Assembly: GCA_012520795.1 (NCBI GenBank)
Contig: JAAYNP010000026.1
Coordinates: 22,949 to 86,948, forward strand
DNA from: Bacillota bacterium
GTDB taxonomy: Bacteria > Bacillota > Limnochordia > Darwinibacteriales > DTU012
DNA: 64,000 bases
Direction of reading: 5' to 3'
Both the position numbers and the translations under genes were made by a program. The notes under the pieces are model-generated. The model did no database searches. It worked only from the letters and a program-made list of their open reading frames with translations, and was not told the DNA's origin. Below are positions 46,638-53,804 of the stretch, piece after piece (positions within the stretch are counted from its first letter, which is position 1; every line of letters begins with the position of its first letter).

Positions 46638-48020
46638 GTGCTCGAATCTTTACACATAAATGAACCAGTCTTTCCAGATAACGCCGTCAGCATTGTAGAC
46701 TTTGGGGCGGTTCCCGACGGCACATTGAACACGGGCGCGATCAATGCGGCAATTGCGGCATGTGCAGGCCAAGGTGGAGGCCGGGTGGTTGTTCCGAAAG
46801 GATTGTGGCTGACCGGGCCGATTATCCTGCAAAGCAACATTGATTTGCATGTGGAAATGGGTGCCTTGGTGTTGTTTACACCCGACTATGAACAGTATCC
46901 CGTACGAAAGATCAATTTAAACGGCATTGAACATGTCATGGTAACGCCACCATTGTTCGGCGAGGGTCTGGAGAACATTGCGATCACAGGCAGTGGGATT
47001 TTCGATGGTTCAGGCCAGTATTGGCGGCCGGTCAAGCGCAGCAAATTGACGGAGAGCCAATGGCGTAAACTGGCAGGTTCCGGCGGTGTTGTCGATGAAG
47101 AGGCGAATATCTGGTGGCCGAACGCTGCCGCCATGCACGGTGCCCGGGCGCTCCGGCAGCTGGAACATGCAAAAGTGCAGCTGGAGGACTATGAAGCTGT
47201 CAGGGTATATCTGCGGCCGCGTCTGATGAACCTGGTCAACTGTAAGAATATCTTGATCGACGGCCCGATCTTTCAAAACTCGCCCATGTGGAACCTGCAT
47301 CCGCTGTTGTGCGAGAATATTGTCATCCGCAATATTATTGTTCGCAATCATTGGTATGCACAAAATGGCGATGGTTTGGATCTTGAGTCCTGCCGCAACG
47401 TGATTGTGGAAAAATCAATATTTGACGTTGGCGACGACGCCATCTGCCTTAAATCGGGCAAAGATGAAGTTGGCCGCAGAATCGGGGTATCTACAGAAAA
47501 CGTAGTCATCCGCGATTGCACCGTCTATCACGGCCATGGAGGTTTTGTGGTAGGCAGCGAGATGTCCGGCGGTGTTAGAAATGTATCCGTAGCCCGGTGC
47601 CAGTTTATTGGCACTGATGTGGGCCTTAGGTTTAAAACGACCAGGGGCCGGGGCGGAGTAGTTGAGAAGATCGACATCGACCAGATCAATATGATCAATA
47701 TTGATGGCCCCGCGATTATTTTCGATATGTATTATGATGCTTTTCCCGATGATCAGGCTGTTCCGGCGGTTACGGAGGAAACACCTCAGTTTTGCGACAT
47801 AACCGTTAATAATGTAATCTGCCGTAATGCGGAAATAGGCATATTTCTGAGGGGGCTTCCGGAAATGCCCCTTCGGAGGCTGCGGTTTAACCAGGTCCAG
47901 ATTACAGCGAAAAAGGGAGTCTTTACGGAAGCTTGTGAGCAGGTGAGTTTTAAAGGAGTATTGGTGGAAAACGGACAGGGTGAAGTGTTGTTTGACAGCG
48001 AGGAGAATAGTGACCGGTAA
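46638..48020 (+). CDS. Glycoside hydrolase family 28 (polygalacturonase-like), cytoplasmic
   Basis: About 460 residues forming a right-handed beta-helix. The opening VSIVDFGAVPDGTLNTGAI and GGGRVVVPKGLWLTGPI are GH28 hallmarks. Catalytic residues are intact: NGDGLD (Asp245/248), GDDAI (Asp266, Asp267), GHGG (His300) and LRFKT (Arg-Lys). There is no signal peptide, so it would act inside on imported galacturonate oligomers, probably as an exo-enzyme like TM0437 of Thermotoga. I prefer the GTG at 46638 (AGGGGTGG just before); a longer frame from 46572 would add 22 residues unlike the family. It lies between the module 1 binding protein and the secreted proteins. Confidence 0.9.
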   Translation: MLESLHINEPVFPDNAVSIVDFGAVPDGTLNTGAINAAIAACAGQGGGRVVVPKGLWLTGPIILQSNIDLHVEMGALVLFTPDYEQYPVRKINLNGIEHVMVTPPLFGEGLENIAITGSGIFDGSGQYWRPVKRSKLTESQWRKLAGSGGVVDEEANIWWPNAAAMHGARALRQLEHAKVQLEDYEAVRVYLRPRLMNLVNCKNILIDGPIFQNSPMWNLHPLLCENIVIRNIIVRNHWYAQNGDGLDLESCRNVIVEKSIFDVGDDAICLKSGKDEVGRRIGVSTENVVIRDCTVYHGHGGFVVGSEMSGGVRNVSVARCQFIGTDVGLRFKTTRGRGGVVEKIDIDQINMINIDGPAIIFDMYYDAFPDDQAVPAVTEETPQFCDITVNNVICRNAEIGIFLRGLPEMPLRRLRFNQVQITAKKGVFTEACEQVSFKGVLVENGQGEVLFDSEENSDR

Positions 48021-48066
48021 ACCCGGAGTTTATGTAGAATCCAAACAATCAGGGAGGGGTATTAAG

Positions 48067-48777
48067 ATGAGAAAGGAACTATTCGTATTGCTGCTGGCAG
48101 GTGTAATGCTGCTGGCAGGATTGGGGCTCGGTGCGGCAGCGGCGGATCCTGTAGTGTTTTTCGAATCCTTTGAAGCACACGAAGTGGACGCCTATCCGGC
48201 AGGATGGACCATTCTTAACCAGGATGTCCATGATGCCGCAGGGTATTCCGGCGCCCGGGTTTCTGCGGACACAGCAGCTGATGGATCCAAAGCACTTAAG
48301 CTGATCAGTGTGCCAAGTGCCGAAGGCGGTGCGGAGATTGTGTTTGATCAGCCGTTGCTCAACCATCGTCTGACAGTTGATCTCTACAAGGATCCCAATG
48401 TAACTGAAAATGTGAACCTGGAGCTCCACTCTGAGAAAGGCCGAATAGGCGGGTTGTTTGTCACAAGCGGCGGTCAGATGGGATACCGCAGGCCTGATGG
48501 GGCAAACAAGCCCTATTATGACGAGGGTGGTGTTCGCCTGCCAAACGGCAAGTGGGTTACAGTCGAGTTTGAATGGAACGATGCGGCCAGGGTTTATAAG
48601 GTGAGTGTAATAGTGGACGGTGTCCGGTATGAGCTCACACCTCCCGATGGATCTCCGTTTGAGGAAGCGGGCGGGGATGGCCCTGTGGTAAAATTCAGAG
48701 CAGCGATCACCAAGCGCGATGTGGATAAAGTAGCCTATATCGACAACATCAAGGTTGTGGATTTGGCCGCTGAATAG
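48067..48777 (+). CDS. Secreted LamG/concanavalin-like protein
   Basis: About 236 residues. A signal peptide (MRKELFVLLLAGVMLLAGLGLGAAA) precedes a single beta-sandwich domain: VVFFESFEAHEVDAYPAGWTI, then LNHRLTVDLYKD, GKWVTVEFEWNDAARVYKVSVIVDG, and KVAYIDNIKVVDL. This is the jelly-roll pattern of small carbohydrate-binding or DUF1080-like domains in secreted polysaccharide-binding proteins. No catalytic domain is present. GGAGGG lies before the ATG. Two hairpins follow it within the operon. Confidence 0.7.
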   Translation: MRKELFVLLLAGVMLLAGLGLGAAAADPVVFFESFEAHEVDAYPAGWTILNQDVHDAAGYSGARVSADTAADGSKALKLISVPSAEGGAEIVFDQPLLNHRLTVDLYKDPNVTENVNLELHSEKGRIGGLFVTSGGQMGYRRPDGANKPYYDEGGVRLPNGKWVTVEFEWNDAARVYKVSVIVDGVRYELTPPDGSPFEEAGGDGPVVKFRAAITKRDVDKVAYIDNIKVVDLAAE

Positions 48778-48778
48778 T

Positions 48779-48851
48779 GCAATCCCAGTAGACTTGTGGA
48801 TTGCGTTTTGGAGCATTGCACGGGGCCTGTGATTCAGGCTGACAGGTCCCG
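48779..48851 (+). other. Two intra-operon hairpins
   Basis: First: GCAATCC (48779-48785) with GGATTGC (48798-48804), 12-base loop, then GTTTTG, a weak terminator. Second: CGGGGCCTGT (48821-48830) with ACAGGTCCCG (48842-48851), 10 pairs with one G-T wobble, no T run. They could lower read-through to the next three genes or protect the upstream mRNA end. Confidence 0.5.
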
Positions 48852-48883
48852 GCAGTAAAATCGCAGAAGGGATTGACAAGGTT

Positions 48884-49675
48884 ATGAAAAAGAACTGCTT
48901 AAACCTTGCAATAATCTTGGCTTTAGCGATGTTGCTGTTTGGATGCAGCTCTGATTCGATCAAGGTAAAGATTGAAGTGCCGGCGGGATCGATTGACGTT
49001 GGCGATGAGGTAGTGCTTAAGGTTGTAGGCCTGACAGGAATGAATGCCCCTGTTGAGCTGGGGGAAACACCAGTGTGGGAAGTGACCAGCGGAACGATCT
49101 CAGCACTGGAAGATAATCAGGCTGTGTTTTTGGCTTCTGAAGCAGGCATAGTAACCATTACGGTTAGAGTTGGGGAGTATTCGGATCAAACCCAGCTGAT
49201 CGTTGGCGCAAGGATCATTGCTGTCAGCGCCCTTGATTTTGTGGCCCAGGATGGGGGTTCGGTGCAGATCCAGACCGATCGCACTTATCCCTGCTTCTCG
49301 CACTGGGACAATCTCGGGCACTGGTTGGAATGGGAATTTGAGATACCGGAATCAGCCGCATACGTTCCGGTGATCATGTATTCCACAGGAGCCCGGTACG
49401 ATGTTTTCCGCAGTGTCAGTGTCGACGGGCAGTTGGTATTGGAATCAGTTGAGTTCCCTAATACAGGCGGGTTTGGCCGAAACCCGGAAGAATGGCGGAC
49501 ATTGGCTTTGGAACCAATCTGGCTGGAGGCGGGCAAGAGAATACTGCATATTGAGAACATAGTCCCTGAAGTTGCTGCTGGGTTGAACCCTGCTTGGATT
49601 GCTTTGGTCTACCCCGGTGGGCTTGCGGCAAGCCCAGACTTGGTCAGCCGTGTCAACTCAATCTTGGGATTGTAA
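48884..49675 (+). CDS. Lipoprotein with Ig-like domain and FSHW/GHWLxW carbohydrate-binding-like domain
   Basis: 263 residues. The lipobox LLFGC (Cys near residue 22) predicts a lipoprotein. An Ig/BIG2-like domain (about 25-105: VPAGSIDVGDEVVLKVVGL, TITVRVGEYSDQTQ) precedes a beta-sandwich (about 110-250) with IIAVSALDFVAQDGG, DRTYPCFSHWDNLGHWLEWEFEIP and LHIENI...NPAWIALV. The second domain recurs in the next two genes. It resembles CBM6/35-type modules in outline, but I cannot assign a family. It is likely surface-exposed and glycan-binding (inference). Confidence 0.75.
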   Translation: MKKNCLNLAIILALAMLLFGCSSDSIKVKIEVPAGSIDVGDEVVLKVVGLTGMNAPVELGETPVWEVTSGTISALEDNQAVFLASEAGIVTITVRVGEYSDQTQLIVGARIIAVSALDFVAQDGGSVQIQTDRTYPCFSHWDNLGHWLEWEFEIPESAAYVPVIMYSTGARYDVFRSVSVDGQLVLESVEFPNTGGFGRNPEEWRTLALEPIWLEAGKRILHIENIVPEVAAGLNPAWIALVYPGGLAASPDLVSRVNSILGL

Positions 49676-49681
49676 CTTAAT

Positions 49682-49705
49682 GCCGGCAGGCTCTGGCCTG
49701 CCGGC
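49682..49705 (+). other. GC-rich intergenic hairpin
   Basis: GCCGGCAGGC (49682-49691) pairs perfectly with GCCTGCCGGC (49696-49705), four-base loop. No T run follows, so it probably marks an mRNA 3'-end stabiliser or processing site between two lipoprotein genes rather than a terminator. Confidence 0.6.
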
Positions 49706-49745
49706 TGCGCATTCAACTATCAATCCGTAAAGAGGAGGGAGAAGT

Positions 49746-50666
49746 ATGTGGCGTAAAGCCGGGTCGATCGTTTTTTTAATTGTCGCATTGGTGTTGGTGG
49801 GATGTGCTGGTGACAAGGAACTGCACAGCCTGGTGTTGATCGCTGGAAGCTCAGCCGTTGAACCAAACATGTCTACGGTTGTCACGGTCAGCGGTGCCGC
49901 CGCCGACGGGAGCAGGGTGAAGATTGAGCCAATCAGTGAGGGTTGGGTCCTGGTTACAGAAGCGGCAGGCACTTTGGCTCCTGATCCAGATGATCCGGGC
50001 AAAGCACAGTTTACTGCTGCAGCAGGCTATTATGGCGATGCCATAGTCAAGTATCAGTATGAGGGTTTGGAAGCTGAAATCACCTTGAGAGTTAGCGAGT
50101 TGGTGATTGTTGGAGCCAAAGCCTGGGATTTTGTAGATCAAGGACCTGGAGATTCTTCGCAAAACTATCTGAACTCCCCGAATTCAGATGATCATAATGG
50201 TGTAAGGGCGATTGACGACACACGGGGGTACGCTGCCAATACAGCTTTCAGCCACTGGAACTGGAATGGGCATTGGTTGAAATGGAAACTTGATGTGCCT
50301 CAAGCAGGTGAGTATGCACTGGTGCTCCGCTATGCCACCAAGGAAGACTCTCAGTATACCAAGAGGGCTTTGACCATAGATGGAGAGCAGGTATTACCTG
50401 GTCCAATCGAGCTGCCCGGCACAGGCGGGTTTGCCGGCAGTGGTGCCGTTGACCAGTGGGGTTATCAGGTGGTACGGGGGATCAATATTGAGCAGGCCAA
50501 AGAAATTGAACTTGTGCTGGCTCATGCCGGTACTCCAGGAGAAAGGAAAGGAACGAATCTGGCCTATCTTGCCCTTGTGTCCCCTGCTGAATTCGCTGTT
50601 GACGATGACTTCTTGATCCGGATCGAGGAAGCCATCGGTGTTGAACGAATCAAGGGAGCCTGGTAA
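49746..50666 (+). CDS. Lipoprotein with FSHW/GHWLxW domain, second paralogue
   Basis: 306 residues. Lipobox VLVGC (Cys near 20), an Ig-like domain (about 25-115: SSAVEPNMSTVVTVSGAAADG) and the shared beta-sandwich (about 118-290): LVIVGAKAWDFVDQGPGD, TAFSHWNWNGHWLKWKLDVP, RALTIDGEQVL, and TNLAYLALVSP. Relative to its neighbours it carries an insert of about 25 residues (NYLNSPNSDDHNGVRAIDD) before the FSHW motif. GGAGGG lies before the ATG. The architecture matches the preceding gene, so the pair arose by duplication. Confidence 0.75.
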   Translation: MWRKAGSIVFLIVALVLVGCAGDKELHSLVLIAGSSAVEPNMSTVVTVSGAAADGSRVKIEPISEGWVLVTEAAGTLAPDPDDPGKAQFTAAAGYYGDAIVKYQYEGLEAEITLRVSELVIVGAKAWDFVDQGPGDSSQNYLNSPNSDDHNGVRAIDDTRGYAANTAFSHWNWNGHWLKWKLDVPQAGEYALVLRYATKEDSQYTKRALTIDGEQVLPGPIELPGTGGFAGSGAVDQWGYQVVRGINIEQAKEIELVLAHAGTPGERKGTNLAYLALVSPAEFAVDDDFLIRIEEAIGVERIKGAW

Positions 50667-50687
50667 GGAAAGGATGGAGTGACATCA

Positions 50688-51236
50688 ATGGGAAGGCAGT
50701 TAGTACTTGTTTTACTGGCATTGGCCTTGTCTCTGGGCGCAGCCCAGGCTGTATCCGCCAACACCTATGCCGACAGGATTGTCGCATTCAAAGCAGTAGA
50801 TTTTGTCAATCAAGGTGACGGAGATGTCCAGTTCCCGACTGATCGGGCCTATCCAACGTTCTCCCATTGGGATTACCAGGGCCATTGGTTAGAGTGGAAG
50901 GTTACAATACCGGAGGAAGGCATTTATATCCCTGCCGCCATGTATGGGACCAACAGGGAGTATGCCTACCGCCAGCTGAGCATTGACGGTGAATTTATAC
51001 TGGAGATGGTGTTCCACTCCACCGGAGATTTCCGTACCTATAAGCTGAGCTACTTTGATCCGGTGCAGCTGCCCGCAGGTGAGCATGTAATCCGGATTGC
51101 GGTGGCCGGTGACGCGGGGGTGCACCAGGGAGTGAATCCGGCTTGGTTTGCATTCATTCCCGCAGAGGTGTGGTTGGAACTGGATGATGCAGCCGTTATC
51201 AAAAACATTGAGACCATGCTGGGGTTCATTATGTAA
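50688..51236 (+). CDS. Secreted protein with only the FSHW/GHWLxW domain, third paralogue
   Basis: About 182 residues: signal peptide (LVLVLLALALSLGAAQAVSA, no lipobox) and directly the shared domain: RIVAFKAVDFVNQGDGD, DRAYPTFSHWDYQGHWLEWKVTIP, YRQLSIDGEFIL, HVIRIAVAGDAGVHQGVNPAWFAFIP. It lacks the Ig-like domain of the two lipoproteins, so it shows the minimal unit. The ATG at 50688 has GGAG eight bases upstream; a GTG at 50679 is in frame. It is the last gene of the long operon, before a strong terminator. Confidence 0.72.
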   Translation: MGRQLVLVLLALALSLGAAQAVSANTYADRIVAFKAVDFVNQGDGDVQFPTDRAYPTFSHWDYQGHWLEWKVTIPEEGIYIPAAMYGTNREYAYRQLSIDGEFILEMVFHSTGDFRTYKLSYFDPVQLPAGEHVIRIAVAGDAGVHQGVNPAWFAFIPAEVWLELDDAAVIKNIETMLGFIM

Positions 51237-51264
51237 GTGCGTAATTCTGATGAACCAAAGCAGG

Positions 51265-51313
51265 GCCTGGGATTCATGAAGCAAACCTAGGCTTCATGAA
51301 CCCGGGCTTTTTT
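51265..51313 (+). terminator. Intrinsic terminator of the long sugar operon
   Basis: GCCTGGG-A-TTCATGAAGC (51265-51282) pairs with GCTTCATGAACCCGGGC (51291-51307), one bulged A and one wobble, followed by TTTTTT (51308-51313). It separates module 1 and its accessory genes from module 2. Confidence 0.93.
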
Positions 51314-51577
51314 GCCGTGCAAACTTCGGCGAATATGTATAAAAACTGGTTGTTTTTCGGCAAAAATAGAGGGAAATTCACATGTATGTTAATATATAAT
51401 TAAAATATCATGATGCAGACAGCAGGATGTAAATGGATCTATGTTTCTGCAGCGAAACCAAAAGAGGATTTGGTTAATATAAAGCGAACAATTAATTACG
51501 TAAGATTTAACATCTAAGATTGAGGCAGTTATTGCTGTTAAGTATCCACAATGATGATATTGGAAGGGGAGACCTGC
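51314..51577 (+). promoter_or_regulatory. AT-rich control region of module 2
   Basis: The stretch 51237-51577 has no gene. After the terminator it becomes AT-rich. Best promoter candidate: TTCACA (51377-51382), 18-base spacer, TAAAAT (51401-51406), each five of six to consensus. The leader would be about 165 bases and contains the palindrome TTACGTAA near 51495. I see no riboswitch that I recognise. An alternative promoter nearer the gene cannot be ruled out. Confidence 0.5.
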
Positions 51578-53779
51578 ATGAGACCAAGTGGAACCAAGAA
51601 AATACCAGTTTATTTCCTGCCGGCAATCATATTGATCCTGATGCTGCTTTTGGGCACAACAGCATTGGCTGTGGAATCACTGGTCGTACCATATGAGAGT
51701 TATACCTATGATTTTTGGGGTTCGCCCGTGCCGGCACCCCATGCATACCTGCCGGTGCGGATGATGACTGGCTTGGACATGGGTGCCGAACAGCTGTCCA
51801 ATCCCCAAGATATCACTGTTGTGGGCAATCGAGTCTATATTTTGGATACAGGCAAGCACCGGATTATTGAGCTTGATGAAAACTTTCAGTTTCTCCGGGC
51901 GATCACTGAGTTCCAGAATGGCGATGTGGTTGACAAATTCAGCTCACCAGAAGGGTTTTTCATTACGCCCGACGGTACGATCTATGTGGCTGATACCGGC
52001 AAGGAACGGGTTGTGATTCTAGGCAATGATGGAAATTTGCTGGACATAATCACATCTCCCCATGAGGACTATCCGGAATTCTTCCCACCCCGTTTTGTTT
52101 TTAGGCCGCGCAAGATAGGGGTCGATTATATCGGCCGAGTCTACATTATTGCCCTGGACTTATATGAAGGTATTATGGTGCTGAATAATGAGGGCGAGTT
52201 CACTGGGTTTGTCGGGGCTCCAAAGGTGAGCCGGTCAGCATTGGAGCTGTTTTGGAGCTATCTTCAGTCTGATGAGCAGCGCCAGCGCAGCCAGCTTTAC
52301 TTGCCAATCGAGTACGCCAGCATTGATGTTGATAAAGAAGGGTTTATCTATGCAGCGGTGGCCGGCCCTGCAGAGGACGAGGCGCTTAAGAAGCTCAATC
52401 CGGCCGGCATGGATATTATCACGCGGGCCGGCTTTGTCCCCATGCGGGGAGACTCGGCTACAGGCTTTACCACTGATGAGAGCAATGATACCAGAAGCCG
52501 GTTTGTGGATGTTATCGGCCGTGAATACGGCATGACCACTGTTTTGGATCGGCAGCGAGGGCGGATTTTCACATATGACGGCCATGGGAACCTGCTTTAT
52601 GTTTTCGGCGGAATCGGTGATGCCGTCGGGCTATTCACTCGCCCGCAAGCTATTACAGCCCGCGGAGAGCAAATCCTGGTTCTCGATGCCGACGGGCGGC
52701 TTACCATTTTTGAACCGACTGACTATGTCCGGCTGATTCACAATGCTTTGGAACGTTATGATGTCGGCGACTACCGGCGATCGACCGAGATTTGGCAGGA
52801 GCTGACGCGGATTAATCCCAATCTCGATGTGGCACACACGGGTATTGGCAGAGCATTGTTCTATGACGGCTACTACGAAGAAGCTATGGAATCATTCCGG
52901 CACGGCCAAAACCGTTCCGGTTATTCTCAAGCTTTTACCAAGTATCGGCAGTATTGGGTCAATGATCATTTTCGCTGGGTCGCCTGGTCGATTGTTTTAA
53001 TTGTCGTTGGAGCGTATTTGATATCCAGATACCGCCTTTGGGCCAGGCTTAAAGCGGCTGTTGGCCGAAGAATAGTAGCGAGTTGGGCAGAGACAGCAGC
53101 AACTACCACCTACATGGGTGTGCCGATTAGAGACACCAGAACGTTTAAGGCGTTGTTCCTCCGCACTTTAGACGCTTTGCGCTATGCACTGCATGTGATT
53201 TTCCATCCGTTTGACGGATTTTGGGATTTAAAGTATGAAAAACGGGGTACGGTTGGCGCCGCAAATATTCTAATGCTTTTAACTGTCCTTGCCTGGGTAT
53301 TCAGAAGGCAGTATACAGCTTTTATCTTTAACAAGCTGCAGGTACAATACTTGAACATTTTTTCCGAGGCAATGGGTATTCTGATTCCAGTACTCCTGTG
53401 GTGCGCGTGCAATTGGGCATTAACCACACTGATGGAAGGGAAGGGCACATTTAGAGATATTTATGTTGCTACCGCCTATGCCATGACTCCTTTGATTTTG
53501 ATATTTGTGCCATTAACCATATGCAGCCATGTTCTGATTGAGCCTGAAGGATCCTTTATTGCTCTGGCAACCTGGATTGCTCTGGTTTGGATGGTAGGAT
53601 TGCTCTTTGTGGGTACTATGGTTACCCATGAATATACGGGCATCAAAACTACGCTTACGTCCATATTAACCATTGCCGGTATTGCCGTAGTCATCTTTAT
53701 CATGATGTTGTTTACCAGCTTGGTTATCCAGGTAATTGGGTTTATCTATAGGCTGTATCTTGAGATCGCATTAAGGTAA
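51578..53779 (+). CDS. NHL-repeat / TPR / YIP1 membrane protein (module 2)
   Basis: About 733 residues, clear paralogue of the gene at 38394. Mature N-termini are nearly the same (VPYESYTYDFWGSPVPAPHAYLPVR against VPYETYTYDFWNNPVPSPHAYVPIR, compared in parts). NHL-like propeller (about 45-350), TPR pair (about 383-451), a helix (about 466-484), a cytoplasmic linker and a YIP1 domain (about 539-731: WALTTLMEGKGTFRDIYVATAYAMTPLIL). The ATG at 51578 has GGAAGGGGAG just upstream. Function unknown; it heads the second module and stands 25 bases before the DUF5696 gene. Confidence 0.77.
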   Translation: MRPSGTKKIPVYFLPAIILILMLLLGTTALAVESLVVPYESYTYDFWGSPVPAPHAYLPVRMMTGLDMGAEQLSNPQDITVVGNRVYILDTGKHRIIELDENFQFLRAITEFQNGDVVDKFSSPEGFFITPDGTIYVADTGKERVVILGNDGNLLDIITSPHEDYPEFFPPRFVFRPRKIGVDYIGRVYIIALDLYEGIMVLNNEGEFTGFVGAPKVSRSALELFWSYLQSDEQRQRSQLYLPIEYASIDVDKEGFIYAAVAGPAEDEALKKLNPAGMDIITRAGFVPMRGDSATGFTTDESNDTRSRFVDVIGREYGMTTVLDRQRGRIFTYDGHGNLLYVFGGIGDAVGLFTRPQAITARGEQILVLDADGRLTIFEPTDYVRLIHNALERYDVGDYRRSTEIWQELTRINPNLDVAHTGIGRALFYDGYYEEAMESFRHGQNRSGYSQAFTKYRQYWVNDHFRWVAWSIVLIVVGAYLISRYRLWARLKAAVGRRIVASWAETAATTTYMGVPIRDTRTFKALFLRTLDALRYALHVIFHPFDGFWDLKYEKRGTVGAANILMLLTVLAWVFRRQYTAFIFNKLQVQYLNIFSEAMGILIPVLLWCACNWALTTLMEGKGTFRDIYVATAYAMTPLILIFVPLTICSHVLIEPEGSFIALATWIALVWMVGLLFVGTMVTHEYTGIKTTLTSILTIAGIAVVIFIMMLFTSLVIQVIGFIYRLYLEIALR

Positions 53780-53804
53780 GATTGGTAGAAGGGAGCTGAC
53801 AGTT

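Noticed and set aside
49682..49705. Terminator between the two lipoprotein genes
   Set aside because: Strong stem but no T run; the genes appear to remain in one operon.
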